Source: Plantago major
Lineage: Eukaryota; Streptophyta; Magnoliopsida; Lamiales; Plantaginaceae
Direction of reading: 5' to 3'
Length of the DNA stretch: 64,000 nt
NCBI GenBank assembly: GCA_026545765.1
Contig: CM048840.1
Span: 1,633,265 to 1,697,264 of the forward strand
A program made the position numbers and the translations under genes. This document shows positions 42,773 through 54,129 of this stretch, piece after piece. The notes beneath the pieces are model-generated. The model saw nothing but the letters and a program-made list of their open reading frames with translations, had not been told where the DNA came from and did not search any database. Each line of letters begins with the position of its first letter. Within the stretch, counting starts at the first letter, position 1.

Positions 42773-43019
42773 AGAGATTGCGACACCAATAATCTACTAC
42801 GCTCGGTGATTGAAGTTGTCCGGATACGATGCCGCGCAGGAAGAGCAGCTACACTGCTGTTGCACCTTGATTAAACTTAAGAACTTCCTTGTATTTTTCA
42901 GTCTTTACTTGTAGTAGCAGGTTTTGGGTTTGGACACTTTGTCAGCCCTTAAATGTACGAACATTGTTTTGGAATAATAAGACAAGTTCTTCGTTCCAAA
43001 AAAAGATTTATGCCTTATT

Positions 43020-44671
43020 AGAGATGGTCCCAAAACGCAAGTGAGATTTCAAATACGCTTTAATGACATCGACCCATATGGAATGCAGCTAATGAATCCT
43101 ACTTTAACATTATTTATAACCACCAAGTGCAATTCCGTATGAGTTCCGATCTAATCATGAATTGTAAGTACTTGCCATAATCTAAGTTTTGACAATTGAC
43201 AACTAAATCAGAGTTTGTTGAGATATTTAGTCGATCGGTTTCTTCCGTTTATTTCATCTCTTTAATGTTTCTTCTTCAATTCGAGTACTACGATTGGATG
43301 GTTCCTTTCGTATAGTGATAGATTGATATTAGATACAGAAAGAATTGAATACTAAGTTGGAAGCCCACTGTGTAATTACTAGATTAAGGGCATTATGTAT
43401 TTAGTAAAACTAGAAATCTACTACTAGTAGTAGTTTATAAGTTCAGTATTTCGAAATTATTACATCCTTCTTTTTAAAATTTTAGGGGGAATGAACGTTC
43501 CATTATGCCTCATTCGAGGTTCGCCCCTAATTAAGCTTATGATTAAGATAGATGATAGTTTATCGATAGTCAGAGCCTTAACTAAACGTGTTTTAATTTG
43601 ATATTTAACCTACTTGCATGCTATTAATGAGGGCCTAGCTAGTGTTAATTACATCAGTATGTACAAGATTGTCTTTAAAATTTTGGGTAGAAAATTAGGT
43701 GCATTACCACCTAATGTTGCGGCCAATAACTTAATTTTAGCATTTCCTTTCTTATCATAATGAATACCAACTACTCTTTTAACATTCACACCATAAAGTG
43801 CACAACTTATTTCTCCCAAGACCCACATTGGAGTGGGATAAAGGGGAACTTACTTGTATATGGAGTAAAAGAAAACAGATATATAATGAGACTAATTTCA
43901 AAATTAAACCATTTTATGTAATTGTACCAGTTTAGGTGCTATTTCGATTGATTAAAGTGTTGTACATATATGGTACTCGGCATTTTTTTACGTTTCCACT
44001 CTTAATTGTTTTATATATCGATAAATTTTCACTCCCAGTCCTGCTCCATGTGAGAAAAGGTTTGATAGTTATTTGCATCTTATTTGTCTACATATTTTTG
44101 TTAAAAATAGACTCCAAATCACAAATCAGAAGCAGTAATCCTCCTCTTTTTGAAATTTCCTTCGTAGCTTATTCATCATAAAGTTTTATAGGAGACCATT
44201 TATATAAATAGGTTGATGTTCGACTTTTAGACCGATGTGATTACTTCTAAACTATTCTTTACAGTGATAAAGTTGAAGATTTTTACCAAGTAATTAAGGA
44301 TGATTACGTATGGAGTACGTGTTGTCGCTCTACCCAGAATTGCAATTAAGTTTGTGAAACAAATTAAAGTTTTAAAAAAAACTCCAAATCCAAAGCCTAC
44401 TTAATCAACAAAATTGAGATTTCTATCAGCACAAATTAACATCAAATTAGCAACCATACACATATAACATCCGAATAATCACAATAAATAAGTTAGGAGG
44501 TATTTTGTATTAAAGATGGGATTATTGGTGGATTAAATAATGTGAAGTATTATGGGATATTGCAATCAATATCTTAATGTTCGGTACAAATAGACCTTCA
44601 CCTCCTCCACTGTCACATGTTTGTCCTCCTTTTATTAAAATAAAACTATTCTTCCACGGTCTCCACCGATA
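43020..44671. other. AT-rich spacer
   Basis: No gene, RNA gene or paired element ends found on either strand. Open frames here lack any recognisable motif. Confidence 0.5.
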
Positions 44672-44673
44672 TA

Positions 44674-44892
44674 CTCCATCCATTTCAAAAAAAGTGTTAC
44701 ATTTCTTTATTTCGGTATATAGCGTTTCTGCGATTCTTTCTTAAACGATATTAATAAATAAATTATTTAAATTATATAATGAAAATTTAGTAATTAAATA
44801 ATTTATTTATTAATATCGTTTAAGAGTAAATTGTGGTCAAACTCGAAGACAGTTGACCGGTCAAAGTCAAAATGTAACAAAAATGGAGGGAG
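44674..44892. mobile_element. Stowaway-type MITE with strong internal hairpin
   Basis: 219 bp between TA duplications (44672-44673, 44893-44894). Ends CTCCATCCATTTC and, inverted, CTCCCTCCATTTTTG. The inner half is an inverted repeat around TTAAACGATATTAATAAATA, so nearly the whole element can fold. Confidence 0.88.
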
Positions 44893-45869
44893 TATATAAC
44901 ATAATATCCAAGACATATCCAACCTTCACCTCCTCTAGTGTTATTCCATTGACAGGAGAAAAGCTCTGTTTTTTCCCTTAAAGATTAAGAAGGATTAGTC
45001 ATGATAATATCCCATAATCTGCCATAGTTTATGTTAGAGAACAGCTCCTTACAGTATACAATAATTGAAAATTGAATTAAATCAAACCGAACACAAATTT
45101 TCCTTGTACAAGAAATCTCCCAAGGTCAAACTCCACGCCTCTTTGCATCTAATGTGTCGTGTGTAGGACTAAAAAAGAGAGAAAATCCAAGGAATATGTA
45201 CAAGGTAGAAAGCGGATACAGCAGCGGCAGCCAAGCAACCAACAACCAGCTGTTGATTTAATAGGAAATGTCATATAAAGACCACTTTATGGTTGAACTT
45301 GCACAAAAGGACCACTCAAAAAAAGGCTTGTAAAAAAGGTCATTCTATTTTTTTGAGCTCTAATTACTTCCATGTTTTCCCAATATACCCTAAATCTTTT
45401 CTTCCAGATCCAGCGCCAGTACAATACGTATTCTTTCTGGCTTTTTTCTTCTCTCGCTTTTTCCTCCACGCTTTCTTCCTCCAGCACCCTTTCTTCCTCA
45501 TCTCTCTTCGTTATTTTCTTCTCGTTTTCGACATGGATTAGTAGGGATTTCTTTTTGCTTTTTATTTTCACTTACTTTCTCCTCCACACTTTCTTCCTCT
45601 AGCACCCTTTCTTCCTCATCTCTCTTTGCTATTTTCACCTATTTTCTTCTCATTTTCGACATGGATTTTATGGTTTCATTGACTTGTAATGGTCTTAGCC
45701 ATGCTTTTGGCATAGAAATTGGTTTCACGTTTTTCTAATATGTTGGAGATCGCAATCGAGAAATTCAGGTTGAATGATTTTGATTGGATTAGTTTCAGGG
45801 CAGAGTGCACTAGTAGATTCTTTTCTGTGTTTTTGTTTTTTCGAATTTTTCCTTTTGTGTTGTGTGATG

Positions 45870-47232
45870 GAACCTGAAACTAACATTTTTAGTTCCTGGA
45901 TCTAACATTAATGAACATGAAACTAACTTCTGAGTTCCTGAAACTAGCTTAATGAACCTGAAACTAATTTTAATGAAAAAGAAACTAACTTTCTGAGTTT
46001 CTGAAACTAACTTTAATGAACCTGAAACTAACTTTATGAGTTTCTGAAACTAATACTAATGATGCTGAAACTAACAGAAAAGATCTTGAAACTAACATTA
46101 TTTACATTCTTTCTGTGTTTTTATTTTTTAGAATTTTTCCTTTTGTGTTGCGTGATGGAACCTGAAACTAACATTTTTAGTTCTTGAAACTAACATTAAT
46201 GAACATGAAACTAACTTTTGGTTCCTGAAACTAGCTTAATGAACCTGAAATTAACTTTTAGTGAACCTGAAACTAACATTTTTAGTTCCTGAAACTAACA
46301 TTAATGAACATGAAACTAACTTCTGAGTTTCTGAAACTAGCTTAATGAACCTGAAACTAACTTTTAGTGAATATGAAACTAGCTTTTAGTGAACCTGAAA
46401 CTAACATTTTTAGTTCCTGAAACTAACATTAATGAACATGAAACTAACTTCTGAGTTCCTGAAATTAGCTTAATGAACCTGAAACTAACTTTTAGTGAAC
46501 CTGAAACTAATATTTTAATTTAGTTCCTGAAACTAACATTAATGAACATGAAACTAACTTCTGAGTTCCTGAAACTAGCTTAATGAACTTGAAACTAACT
46601 TTTAGTGAACCTGAAACTAACATTAATGAACATGAAACTAGCTAGAATAACCCCGAAACTAAGCTTAATGACCTTGAAACTAACTTTAGTGGGCCTGAAA
46701 CTAACATTTGTTGGGCCTGAAACTAACTTTAATGAACCTGAAACTAATGCTATTTTTGCTGAAACTAACAAACTACCCGTCCTAAATCCTAATTAAGACC
46801 GTAGCTCCCGGAGGGAGTATTCAAATTCAGTTGATTTAGGGTTCATCATTTTCCCCTAGGGTTTTAGAATTATGAGTTCTTCTGAAACTAACTTTAGTGA
46901 ACATGAAACCAGGTTTTGTGGTTCTGAAACTAACATAAAAGATCTTGAAACTAATATGAAGGCACATGAAACTAGGTTTTGTAGCTCCCGGAGGGTGTTT
47001 TCAAATTCAGTTGATTTAGGGGTTCACCATTCCCCTTAGGGTTTTAGAATTTACGGTGAGTTTCTGAAACTAACTTTTTGTGTCCTGAAACTAACATTTT
47101 TATGTTATGAAACTAACTCATGCGTTGTGAAACTAACTTTTTGTGTTCTGAGACTAATTCTTATGTCCTGAATCTAACTTTTTTGTGTTATGAAATTAAC
47201 CCATGAAACCAACAGAAAAGGCTCATGAAACC
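45870..47232 (+). repeat. GAAACTAAC minisatellite, left block
   Basis: Dozens of imperfect units of about 20-25 bp, CTGAAACTAACTTTAATGAAC and relatives. Two copies of an AGCTCCCGGAGGG-TTTCAAATTCAG spacer (about 46802 and 46982) show higher-order duplication. The array is cut by CACTA 3 and continues at 48395. Confidence 0.9.
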
Positions 47233-47480
47233 AACACTACAAAAATCAGGCATGGCACGGATAGATCCGCTTGCAGCCTATCCGTCGCCCAGCTCAGCGG
47301 CGGATCGACGACGGATAGAAACTCCGCCCCACAGAAGCTGGCGACGGATAAAAATCCGTCGTCCAATTCGCGACGGATTGGACGACGGATTGACCTTTTT
47401 TTTTTAAAAAAAAAAAATGATTATGGGGCGACGGATAGATCTATCCGTCGCCCCATTTTTTTAAAAAATAAATAAATAAA

Positions 47481-47514
47481 ATCCGTATACGAATTTTTAT
47501 ATTCGTATACGGAT
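47481..47514. repeat. Perfect 14-bp inverted repeat with 6-bp loop
   Basis: ATCCGTATACGAAT, loop TTTTAT, then its exact reverse complement. Internal to CACTA 3. Confidence 0.95.
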
Positions 47515-47524
47515 TAATTCCGGC

Positions 47525-48045
47525 AGTGGTGGTGCGGTGGTGGCAGTGGTGGTGCGGTGGGTGTGGTGCAAGTGGTGGTGGGAGGTGGTGGTGGTGGAAG
47601 GGTGGTGGTGGTGGTGGAGGAGATGGTGGTGGTGGCAGGGTGGTGGTGCGGTGGTGGTGGGAGTAGAGAGGTGGTGGTGGTGGAGATGGTGGTGGAGGAG
47701 GATGGTGGAGGAAAGGAGGTGGTGGAGGAGATGGTGGTGGTGGAGGATGGTGGTGGTGGCAGGGTGGTGGTGGTGGGAGGAGAGAGGTGGTGGTGGTGGT
47801 GGTGAGATGGTGGTGGAGGAAAGGAGGTGGTGGAGGATGGTGGTGGTGGGAGGAGAAAGGTGGTGGTGGAGGATGGTGGTGGTGGGAGGAGAAAGGTGGT
47901 GGAGGAGATGGTGGTGGTGGAGGATGGTGGTGGTGGGAGGAGATGGTGGTGGTGGAGGATGGTGGTGGTGGGAGGAGAAAGGTGGTGGTGGGAAGAGGAG
48001 TAGAGGAGAAGTAGTGGAGAAAAGGAGGTGGTGGAGGAGATATAT
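47525..48045. repeat. GGTGGT/GGAGGA-rich purine-biased tract
   Basis: About 500 bases of GGTGGTGGTGGAGGA-type simple sequence with almost no C on the plus strand. Its open frames read only Val/Gly, Trp/Arg or similar, which is a composition artefact rather than a protein. Confidence 0.9.
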
Positions 48046-48394
48046 TATATTTTTTTTAGGTTTTTAGCGACGGATAGATCTAGATCTATCCGTCGCTAAT
48101 TTTTTTTTTTTATATAATTTTCCGGCCTTGTAGCGATGGATAAATCTATCCGTCGCTACATAGCGACGGATAGATTTACCCGTCGCTATTTTTAGCGACG
48201 GATAAATCTATCCGTCGCTAATTTTTTTTTTTTTTGGTCAGCGCTCAGGCGACGGATAATTTTATCCGTCACACGAATAACAACTTTATCCGTCAGCCAA
48301 ACGAAATCCGTCGCCCCAAGTAGCGATCCGTTCATGTGGGCGCCGGATTTTATCCGTCGCCTTTCCGTCTCTACGGATGGATTCTTGTAGTCAA

Positions 48395-49110
48395 TGTAGC
48401 AGGACTCACGAAACTAATCGAAAGACTCATAAAAAACAACAGGCGGCTCCTGAAACTAACTCAAAGACTCATGAAACAAACATAACTGGCTCTTGAAACT
48501 AACTCAAAGACTCATGAAACCAACAAAAATGAAGGTGTATTCAACTTCAGTTGATTAGGTTCACCATTTCCCCTAGGGTTTTAGAAATATAAGTTCCTGA
48601 AACTAATACTATTTTGTTCTGAAACTAACATTGTTGGCCCTGGAACTAACTTTAATGAACCTGAGTTACTGAAACTAATACAAATAATGCTGAAACTAAT
48701 ACTATTTTGTTCTGAAACTAACATTTGTTGGCCCTGAAACTAACTGTAATAAATCTGAAACTAACATTCTGAGTTTCTAAAATTAGTTAGTGATCTGAAA
48801 TAATACTAATGATGTTGAAACTAATACTAGTTTTTTTTAAAACTAACCGTTGACCTGAAACTAAGATTGATTCCTAAATTGATAATCGAGTTACTGAAAC
48901 TAATACAAATAATGCTGAAACTAATACTATTTTGTTCTGAAACTAACATTTGTTGGCCCTGAAACTAACTGTAATAAATCTGAAACTAACATTCTGAGTT
49001 CCTAAAATTAGTTAGTGATCTGAAATAATACTAATGATGTTGAAACTAATACTAGTTTTTTTCAAAATTAACCGTTGGCCTGAAACTAAGATTGATTCCT
49101 AAATTGATAA
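48395..49110 (+). repeat. GAAACTAAC minisatellite, right block
   Basis: Continuation of the array interrupted by CACTA 3. It includes two near-identical copies of a segment of about 240 bp (about 48660-48890 and 48890-49120), both containing GAGTTACTGAAACTAATACA and ATTCCTAAATTGATAATCGA. Confidence 0.9.
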
Positions 49111-49454
49111 TCGAGTGATAGAGAATTGAAATCCGAATTTTCCGTGGAAACTATCCAACTGAAAAAAAAGAGATTTCTCAACCTTCAATTCAATTATGAG
49201 TAGTATCACACAGTTTGTCATGGCATGTCTCTTTGTTTGTTTTACTCACTTACCCCCAATTCCAATTTTCATCCATTCAGGTCATGACCTCTGTTTTTCT
49301 TTTCCATTCCACTCTGTGATTCCATTTCCAATGAATTCGTGATGTAGAAAGTTGCGCACTGTATCACCCATCCATTCTTCTTCTCTTCACTACAATTACT
49401 CACTCACATGAGTACAAACAGAGTTTAGAGAGAGATTCAGAAATCACACCGAAT

Positions 49455-49610
49455 ATGGCATCTTCTTCCACCGGACAATCGGCAATGACGGTTACCAATT
49501 CCAGCGTCCTCGTCCTCCTCCAGCGGTGCAATGGCGGTGTTGAAGCACTCGGAATCGGCAGCCATGGTGGAAAAATGAGAGGACGATTTGGTAAAGAAGA
49601 AGAAGAGTAG
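49455..49610 (+). CDS. 51-codon ORF in the right arm of the Mutator-like element
   Basis: MASSSTGQSAMTVTNSSVLV to a Glu-rich end and TAG, preceded by a leader-like stretch. No family recognised. It may be the first exon of a captured gene, or chance. Confidence 0.2.
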   Translation: MASSSTGQSAMTVTNSSVLVLLQRCNGGVEALGIGSHGGKMRGRFGKEEEE

Positions 49611-49808
49611 AGTTGTTGTTTGGTGAAGAAGAAGAAGCAGATTTGAGATGATGAGGATAAAGATGTAGGTGAAAGTGAGGGGTAGTTTTGTCCACTCATA
49701 TTTGATTTAAATTAGAATGGCCTTAGTTGCAACACTTTTTTTGAGTGGTCCTTATTTATAATGGTTTTGCTATAGTGATTTATATAGGTAATTTTCCCTT
49801 GATTTAAT

Positions 49809-50534
49809 TCCCTTATTCCTTTTGGAGTAATGCTCTGTTATGTTCGTCTGAACAGAACAAAACAGAACTGAACGGAGCGGAACTAAACTGAACTGAATTG
49901 TAGTATAAATATAATTAAGCAGAACTAAACTGAATGGAACTGAACTGAACTGAATGAGTTTGCAGATGAAGAGAACAGAGCCTAAGTCTTGTAATATACC
50001 GTTTTTAATAAAAATAAAAAATACCAACAAACAATAAAGTTATTATTGAAAATCTAGGGTGTTTACTTAGAAACATTTGTGTTTTTCGTAAACAAAAAAT
50101 GCATTTTGTTAACTTAGCCGCTGGCGAACCAGATCAGCCAACACAACTTAAATGAATAGAATGAGTCATGCGATATAGTAATGAAATAACACCCCCTCCC
50201 CCTCCAATTTTTTTCTTTTCTTTTCTGGCGAAATGGGGTTAGTTCATAATTATGAAAACAATATGGTTCAATTAAAATTAACTAAAATTATTTTATTTGT
50301 AATATTAATCATTATATTTATTAAATTGTAAAGTGGGTATGTCACTTAATTAAGCCGGCACATGTCATAGAATATCTTATTTTATCAAAAGTCATCCTGA
50401 TTAAGGAACTAAAATCACGATCACAAATAAATGTATAAAAATCGAAATTGCCATAATTTTCCCCACCCCTTCAATTATCCCTCCCGCTGATGTTTACGGT
50501 ATCTCAAATTCATTAACCATCTTTTAAACTAAAA
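49809..50534. other. Spacer with GAACT-family repeat
   Basis: 49845-49985 is a good copy of the GAACT-rich repeat (GTAGTATAAATATAATTAAGC core). The rest is AT-rich without a gene. Confidence 0.6.
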
Positions 50535-51287
50535 CTAGGGTTGTGCAAAAAAAATCCACCCGTCCGACCCACCCGCACAAACCGCCCACCTTTTTTACCT
50601 GCACCCGCCAACTAATTTTTTTATAAAATGTGTGGTGGGTTAATTTTTTTTTATCACCCGCCATTAGTGGGTGGGTGGGGGTTGGATGGGTGCAACCCGC
50701 GACCCACCCGCCATTTTTATGTATGTATGTAGGTATATGTTTGTGAATTGAAGTATAAGGAGACCCATCGGCTAAATAAGTTGCATCTTCGTTTATGTCG
50801 TTGAGTATAGATATAGTTTAACGTGAGCCTACATCTCTTCTCTTTAAGCACTATTTCATCTTCATTTTTGCACTCACCATTCGTTCATCTCAGCTTATGT
50901 CATGTATTCAAGCAAAATAACGCTAGTTGGCAACTTCTTGGGTCAACATTTCATCCATTACTGCGTGAAAATCTTTAAAATTAAGTAAAGACGTATAACT
51001 ACTTCAAAAGAATCACTACTCTCTTTGTTCAGAACATGCTCTTTGTTGCTGATTTTTTTTCTTGCACATCTACTTCTGCACAAATTGCAATTTTTTACTA
51101 CATCCATTTTTATCTATATTCACCTGCCAATCCGCCCGCCACCCGCTCGCCATTTTTATCACTTGAACCGCCGCGGGTTGGAAAAATATTCCACCCGCCT
51201 CGATTTATAATTATAATCACCCACCATAGGTGGGTCGATTTGATTTTTCGTAAAAACCCTCCCACACCCGCCCGCGCTCACCCCTAG
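50535..51287. mobile_element. Probable hAT-type non-autonomous element
   Basis: Ends CTAGGGTTGTGC and, inverted, CTAGGGGTGAGCGCGGGC. Both sides are rich in CACCCGCC/GGTGGGT words facing each other. I could not confirm an 8-bp target duplication, so the class rests on end sequence only. Confidence 0.6.
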
Positions 51288-51981
51288 TTTAAACATCAAA
51301 ATTTGAACATGTGGAGTTGAAATATGTATTTACAAATTAATACGATTTAAGTTGTGTACTTCAGAATATATATGTCCAAGAACTTCATCCGAGGAGCTAC
51401 CCCTAAGTGATATCAGAACTCTATCTAGAAAAATTAACTGATAAGTTAGTTGGTACCTGGGTAGCTGACGAGCTAATAGGTTTTTATAAAATTATTTAAT
51501 AAATTAATTAGCTGATTTGCTAAATATGGTATGTAAAAATAAATCACTTAACTTATTTTTTTTTATAAGCTTCCTAGACAAGCTTATCAAATCAGCTAGT
51601 TTATTAGCTACCGGCTAAGTGTTCAAGTAACATGTCTATTTAAAAAATAAGTTGATCGAGTTGATAAACTTGTGCTAAATAAAGTAACATGATCTTTACT
51701 GAAAAATGGCAGGCTCTCATCTTCAACCCACTGAGGTACGACTTCTAGAAAGACACTGACCCTTATATCAGATACATCTATAAATAGCTCACTATTCCTA
51801 TCGCTCACTCACATTCCATTACTTTTTATCCCATAGGTCTTGTCTCACGAATCTGAATCCCTTAAGTCTCCTTACGTTTCAATTGATTTTTCTTTTACTT
51901 ATCGCCATTCACACGGATCATATATAATACAATACAATCTCTACGTAATCACATAAACAACTCAATGACAAGTTAGCTTAT
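51288..51981. other. Spacer
   Basis: AT-rich; short inverted AGCTAGTT/CAGCTAA words near 51440-51620 suggest a decayed foldback, but no clean ends. No gene. Confidence 0.4.
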
Positions 51982-51989
51982 ACTCTAAT

Positions 51990-52161
51990 CTGGGGCGAAG
52001 CTATGCTTTGCCCAGGTGGGGCTTCTTCTGGGGGCTGAAGCACCACCCATTTTTTCTTAAAATTTTTTTTTTATATGTATTTTTGAAAAATTAGCCCTAT
52101 GCAAATTCGTAAGAAATTTTTTTATATAAGAATGTAGTTTTAAACTCTAGCTTCGCCCCTG
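51990..52161. mobile_element. hAT MITE, 172 bp
   Basis: Flanked by the 8-bp duplication ACTCTAAT (51982-51989, 52162-52169). Ends CTGGGGCGAAGCTA and, inverted, CAGGGGCGAAGCTA. Confidence 0.92.
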
Positions 52162-52169
52162 ACTCTAAT

Positions 52170-52890
52170 AATGAATTATGAATTATAATACGACTATTAT
52201 CTCGTACAAATCATCTAATAACAATAGTAAGTCTCTTGAAAGACAGTCTTATAGAGAGACTAAAAAAGACGGACAAACATTACATTTATATCAAAAAATA
52301 TTAGAGGTTTTACTAAGAACATCAGTGATATACATAAAAATGATATAAAATATTCACTCATAAAACATTAATGATATTATTTAGAACATTATACATATAC
52401 TTAATAACATCAATCCATCTCTCAGTTATTTCACTAATACACCGTCTCCTCTAAATACTTTGTCTAATTGTTATGTTTTCTTGATCTATACAAATGTACT
52501 ACTATCTCTTTCCCTTCCCCACCCATTTACATTGACAATGAGAATTTCGAATGGATGCTTATATTACGCTACCATAAATCTAGCATGATCCACAAAAAGT
52601 CATAATGGAGTACTCTTTGGAGTTTGGATCACCGCATTGTCTAAGCTTTTGAACTGAACTATTTTCACGTTTGCAATATTCGAATAATTCATGTAATTAT
52701 GCTCCTTGGACGACTTTTATATTCAACGCGCCATTTTGCTTCTTTTACCTTCTCCAGTACTTATATTATTTTTTTAAAGTAAAAATAATCATATATTCAT
52801 AAGCAAATTAAGTACATTATTAGGATTCATAAAAAGAAAATCAGATATTTACAAGACTCTTGCATAGTTACATTATTAACATCAAAATTT
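52170..52890. other. Spacer
   Basis: AT-rich, nothing recognised. Confidence 0.4.
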
Positions 52891-53082
52891 GATGTACTCC
52901 TATAACTATTGGCAAATAGATGTTATTTCCAATGCTTGGTTATTACGCTATTAAAATCAAATCGTAGCCTCGTAACATAATTCATAAAAAGTAACTAGAC
53001 GGAGCACTCAAGAGTGACTACCTCCTCAAAATACTCGCTCTCACAACATTCAAAGCATTCTCGTGATTTCAAACAACCTTTA

Positions 53083-53090
53083 CCACGTGT
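53083..53090 (+). promoter_or_regulatory. G-box/ABRE-like CCACGTGT, copy A
   Basis: CACGTG core, which bZIP/bHLH factors are known to bind. About 1.05 kb before the FAD3 ATG. Function inferred from motif only. Confidence 0.4.
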
Positions 53091-53388
53091 ACGACTTTTA
53101 CAAACATACATTTTCTCTCGCTTCTCCACATACAAGGCTTAAACCTTTAACATTTCCTTGGTACACCAAAATCTCCACCCATGTACTCCTACAATTGTCG
53201 ACAAGTAGAGGCATTTCCAGCGCTTGATTATCACGCTACAAAAATCAAATCGAAGGCTCGTAGCATAATCAATAAAAAGTAACCAGACGGAGCATTCGAG
53301 AGTGAAACTTCCTCCTCAAAATTCTCGCCCTCACATTATTTTAACTTTCCCAATATTCAAAGCATTCTCGTGACTCAAACAACCTTCA

Positions 53389-53396
53389 CCACGTGT
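53389..53396 (+). promoter_or_regulatory. G-box/ABRE-like CCACGTGT, copy B
   Basis: Same octamer retained at the equivalent place of the second duplicate, about 740 bp before the FAD3 ATG. Confidence 0.45.
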
Positions 53397-53925
53397 GCGA
53401 CTTTTACAAACGTACATTTTCTCTCCTTTCTTTCTTTTTTTTTTCTCTCTCCTTTCTCAACTTTCAAGATTTAAATCTTTATATCTTCTTTAATACACCA
53501 AAATCTCCATCCATTATATCGACAAATGTCCATATACACGCACATTTCCAACTTATCACTTATTTTCAATACGCGGAGAGTCCTTTGATAAAATCATATT
53601 CTAATCTCCAAAAGTGCACCTATATAATACCTAAAGCGAAAAAAAACCAATCTCCAATATACGAGAAACAAACAGTAACTCATATAACCACAATAATGAA
53701 ATCGAAACCGATAATGAATTGATAATAAACCCGATTTTTTCACGAAATCATACGAGGTGTAGTGTGGGTGCAAAATGTACCTAGTAACCGATTTAGTCTA
53801 TAATACATGATACGATACGCTAGTACGAAAGTGGAATAAATTTTCCTCTCCACCCATCCCCAATTGGTTAGTAGGTAGGTGTTGTGAGTTGTGACACCCC
53901 CCTTCCTCTCCTCTCCTCTCCTTAA

Positions 53926-53932
53926 TATAAGG
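53926..53932 (+). promoter_or_regulatory. Likely FAD3 TATA box
   Basis: TATAAGG after a CT-rich stretch and about 200 bp before the ATG. The following ACACACAC and repeated TTACA region would be 5' UTR. Confidence 0.5.
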
Positions 53933-54129
53933 CGTCACACACACACCCACAGAGCTCATTACATTACATTACATTACACCTATTCTCTCCCACAGATCTC
54001 TACTAACATTTCTCTCTTCCTCTCTTTCAGCCACTCTTCTCTATATTATCGCTCTCTCCGACACCATTGTCCTGTTGTTCCTCACATTTCCCCGTTAATG
54101 TAACAGAAAACACACACCGCAAAACAAAT

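Larger units (their letters stand above)
38535..43004 (+). mobile_element. L1-type non-LTR retrotransposon (LINE), defective
   Basis: A 15-bp target duplication GATTTATGCCTTATT lies on both sides (38520-38534, 43005-43019). A short A-tail (42998-43004) marks the 3' end, as target-primed reverse transcription leaves. ORF1 (DUF4283 plus zinc knuckle) precedes ORF2 (endonuclease, reverse transcriptase, zf-RVT). At 4.47 kb it is shorter than typical plant L1 copies, mainly through loss at the ORF1/ORF2 junction. Several stops and a frameshift make it inactive. Confidence 0.95.
47235..48391. mobile_element. Non-autonomous CACTA element 3
   Basis: The left end is CACTACAAAAATCAGG; the right end inverted is ACTACAAGAATCC, its terminal C lost or mutated. 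A CAA target duplication flanks it (47232-47234, 48392-48394). GCGACGGATA subterminal repeats fill both sides. The interior has a perfect 14-bp palindrome (47481-47514) and a GGTGGT-rich tract (47525-48045). Structurally it is a mirror-orientation relative of CACTA 1. Confidence 0.88.
45263..49799. mobile_element. Mutator-like element, 4.5 kb, split by CACTA 3
   Basis: A 9-bp duplication TGATTTAAT (45254-45262, 49800-49808) flanks TIRs of about 100 bp, best conserved at AAGGACCACTCAAAAAAAG and TCATTCTA. The interior has no transposase. It holds a CT-rich leader-like segment (including a duplicated block, 45461-45540 and 45577-45668), a large GAAACTAAC minisatellite, and a short leader-plus-ATG unit near 49400-49610. 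A CACTA element was inserted later at 47235. This layout fits a non-autonomous or gene-fragment-carrying Mutator-like element. Confidence 0.8.
52891..53570 (+). repeat. Tandem duplication upstream of FAD3
   Basis: Copy A about 52891-53180 and copy B about 53181-53513, with the start of a third unit to about 53570. Shared ordered blocks include ATGTACTCCTA, AGCATTCTCGTGA, CCACGTGT, GACTTTTACAAAC and ACACCAAAATCTCCA. Copies are visibly diverged, so the duplication is not new. Confidence 0.88.

Noticed and set aside
47537..48067. Long Trp/Val/Gly-rich open frames in all plus frames
   Set aside because: They arise from the GGTGGT/GGAGGA simple sequence inside CACTA 3; no start context, domain or splice support.
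54067..54129. N-terminal extension of FAD3 beginning upstream of 54130
   Set aside because: The frame is open but lacks an ATG; it reads 5' UTR and would not form a plastid transit peptide, so FAD7/8 was also rejected.
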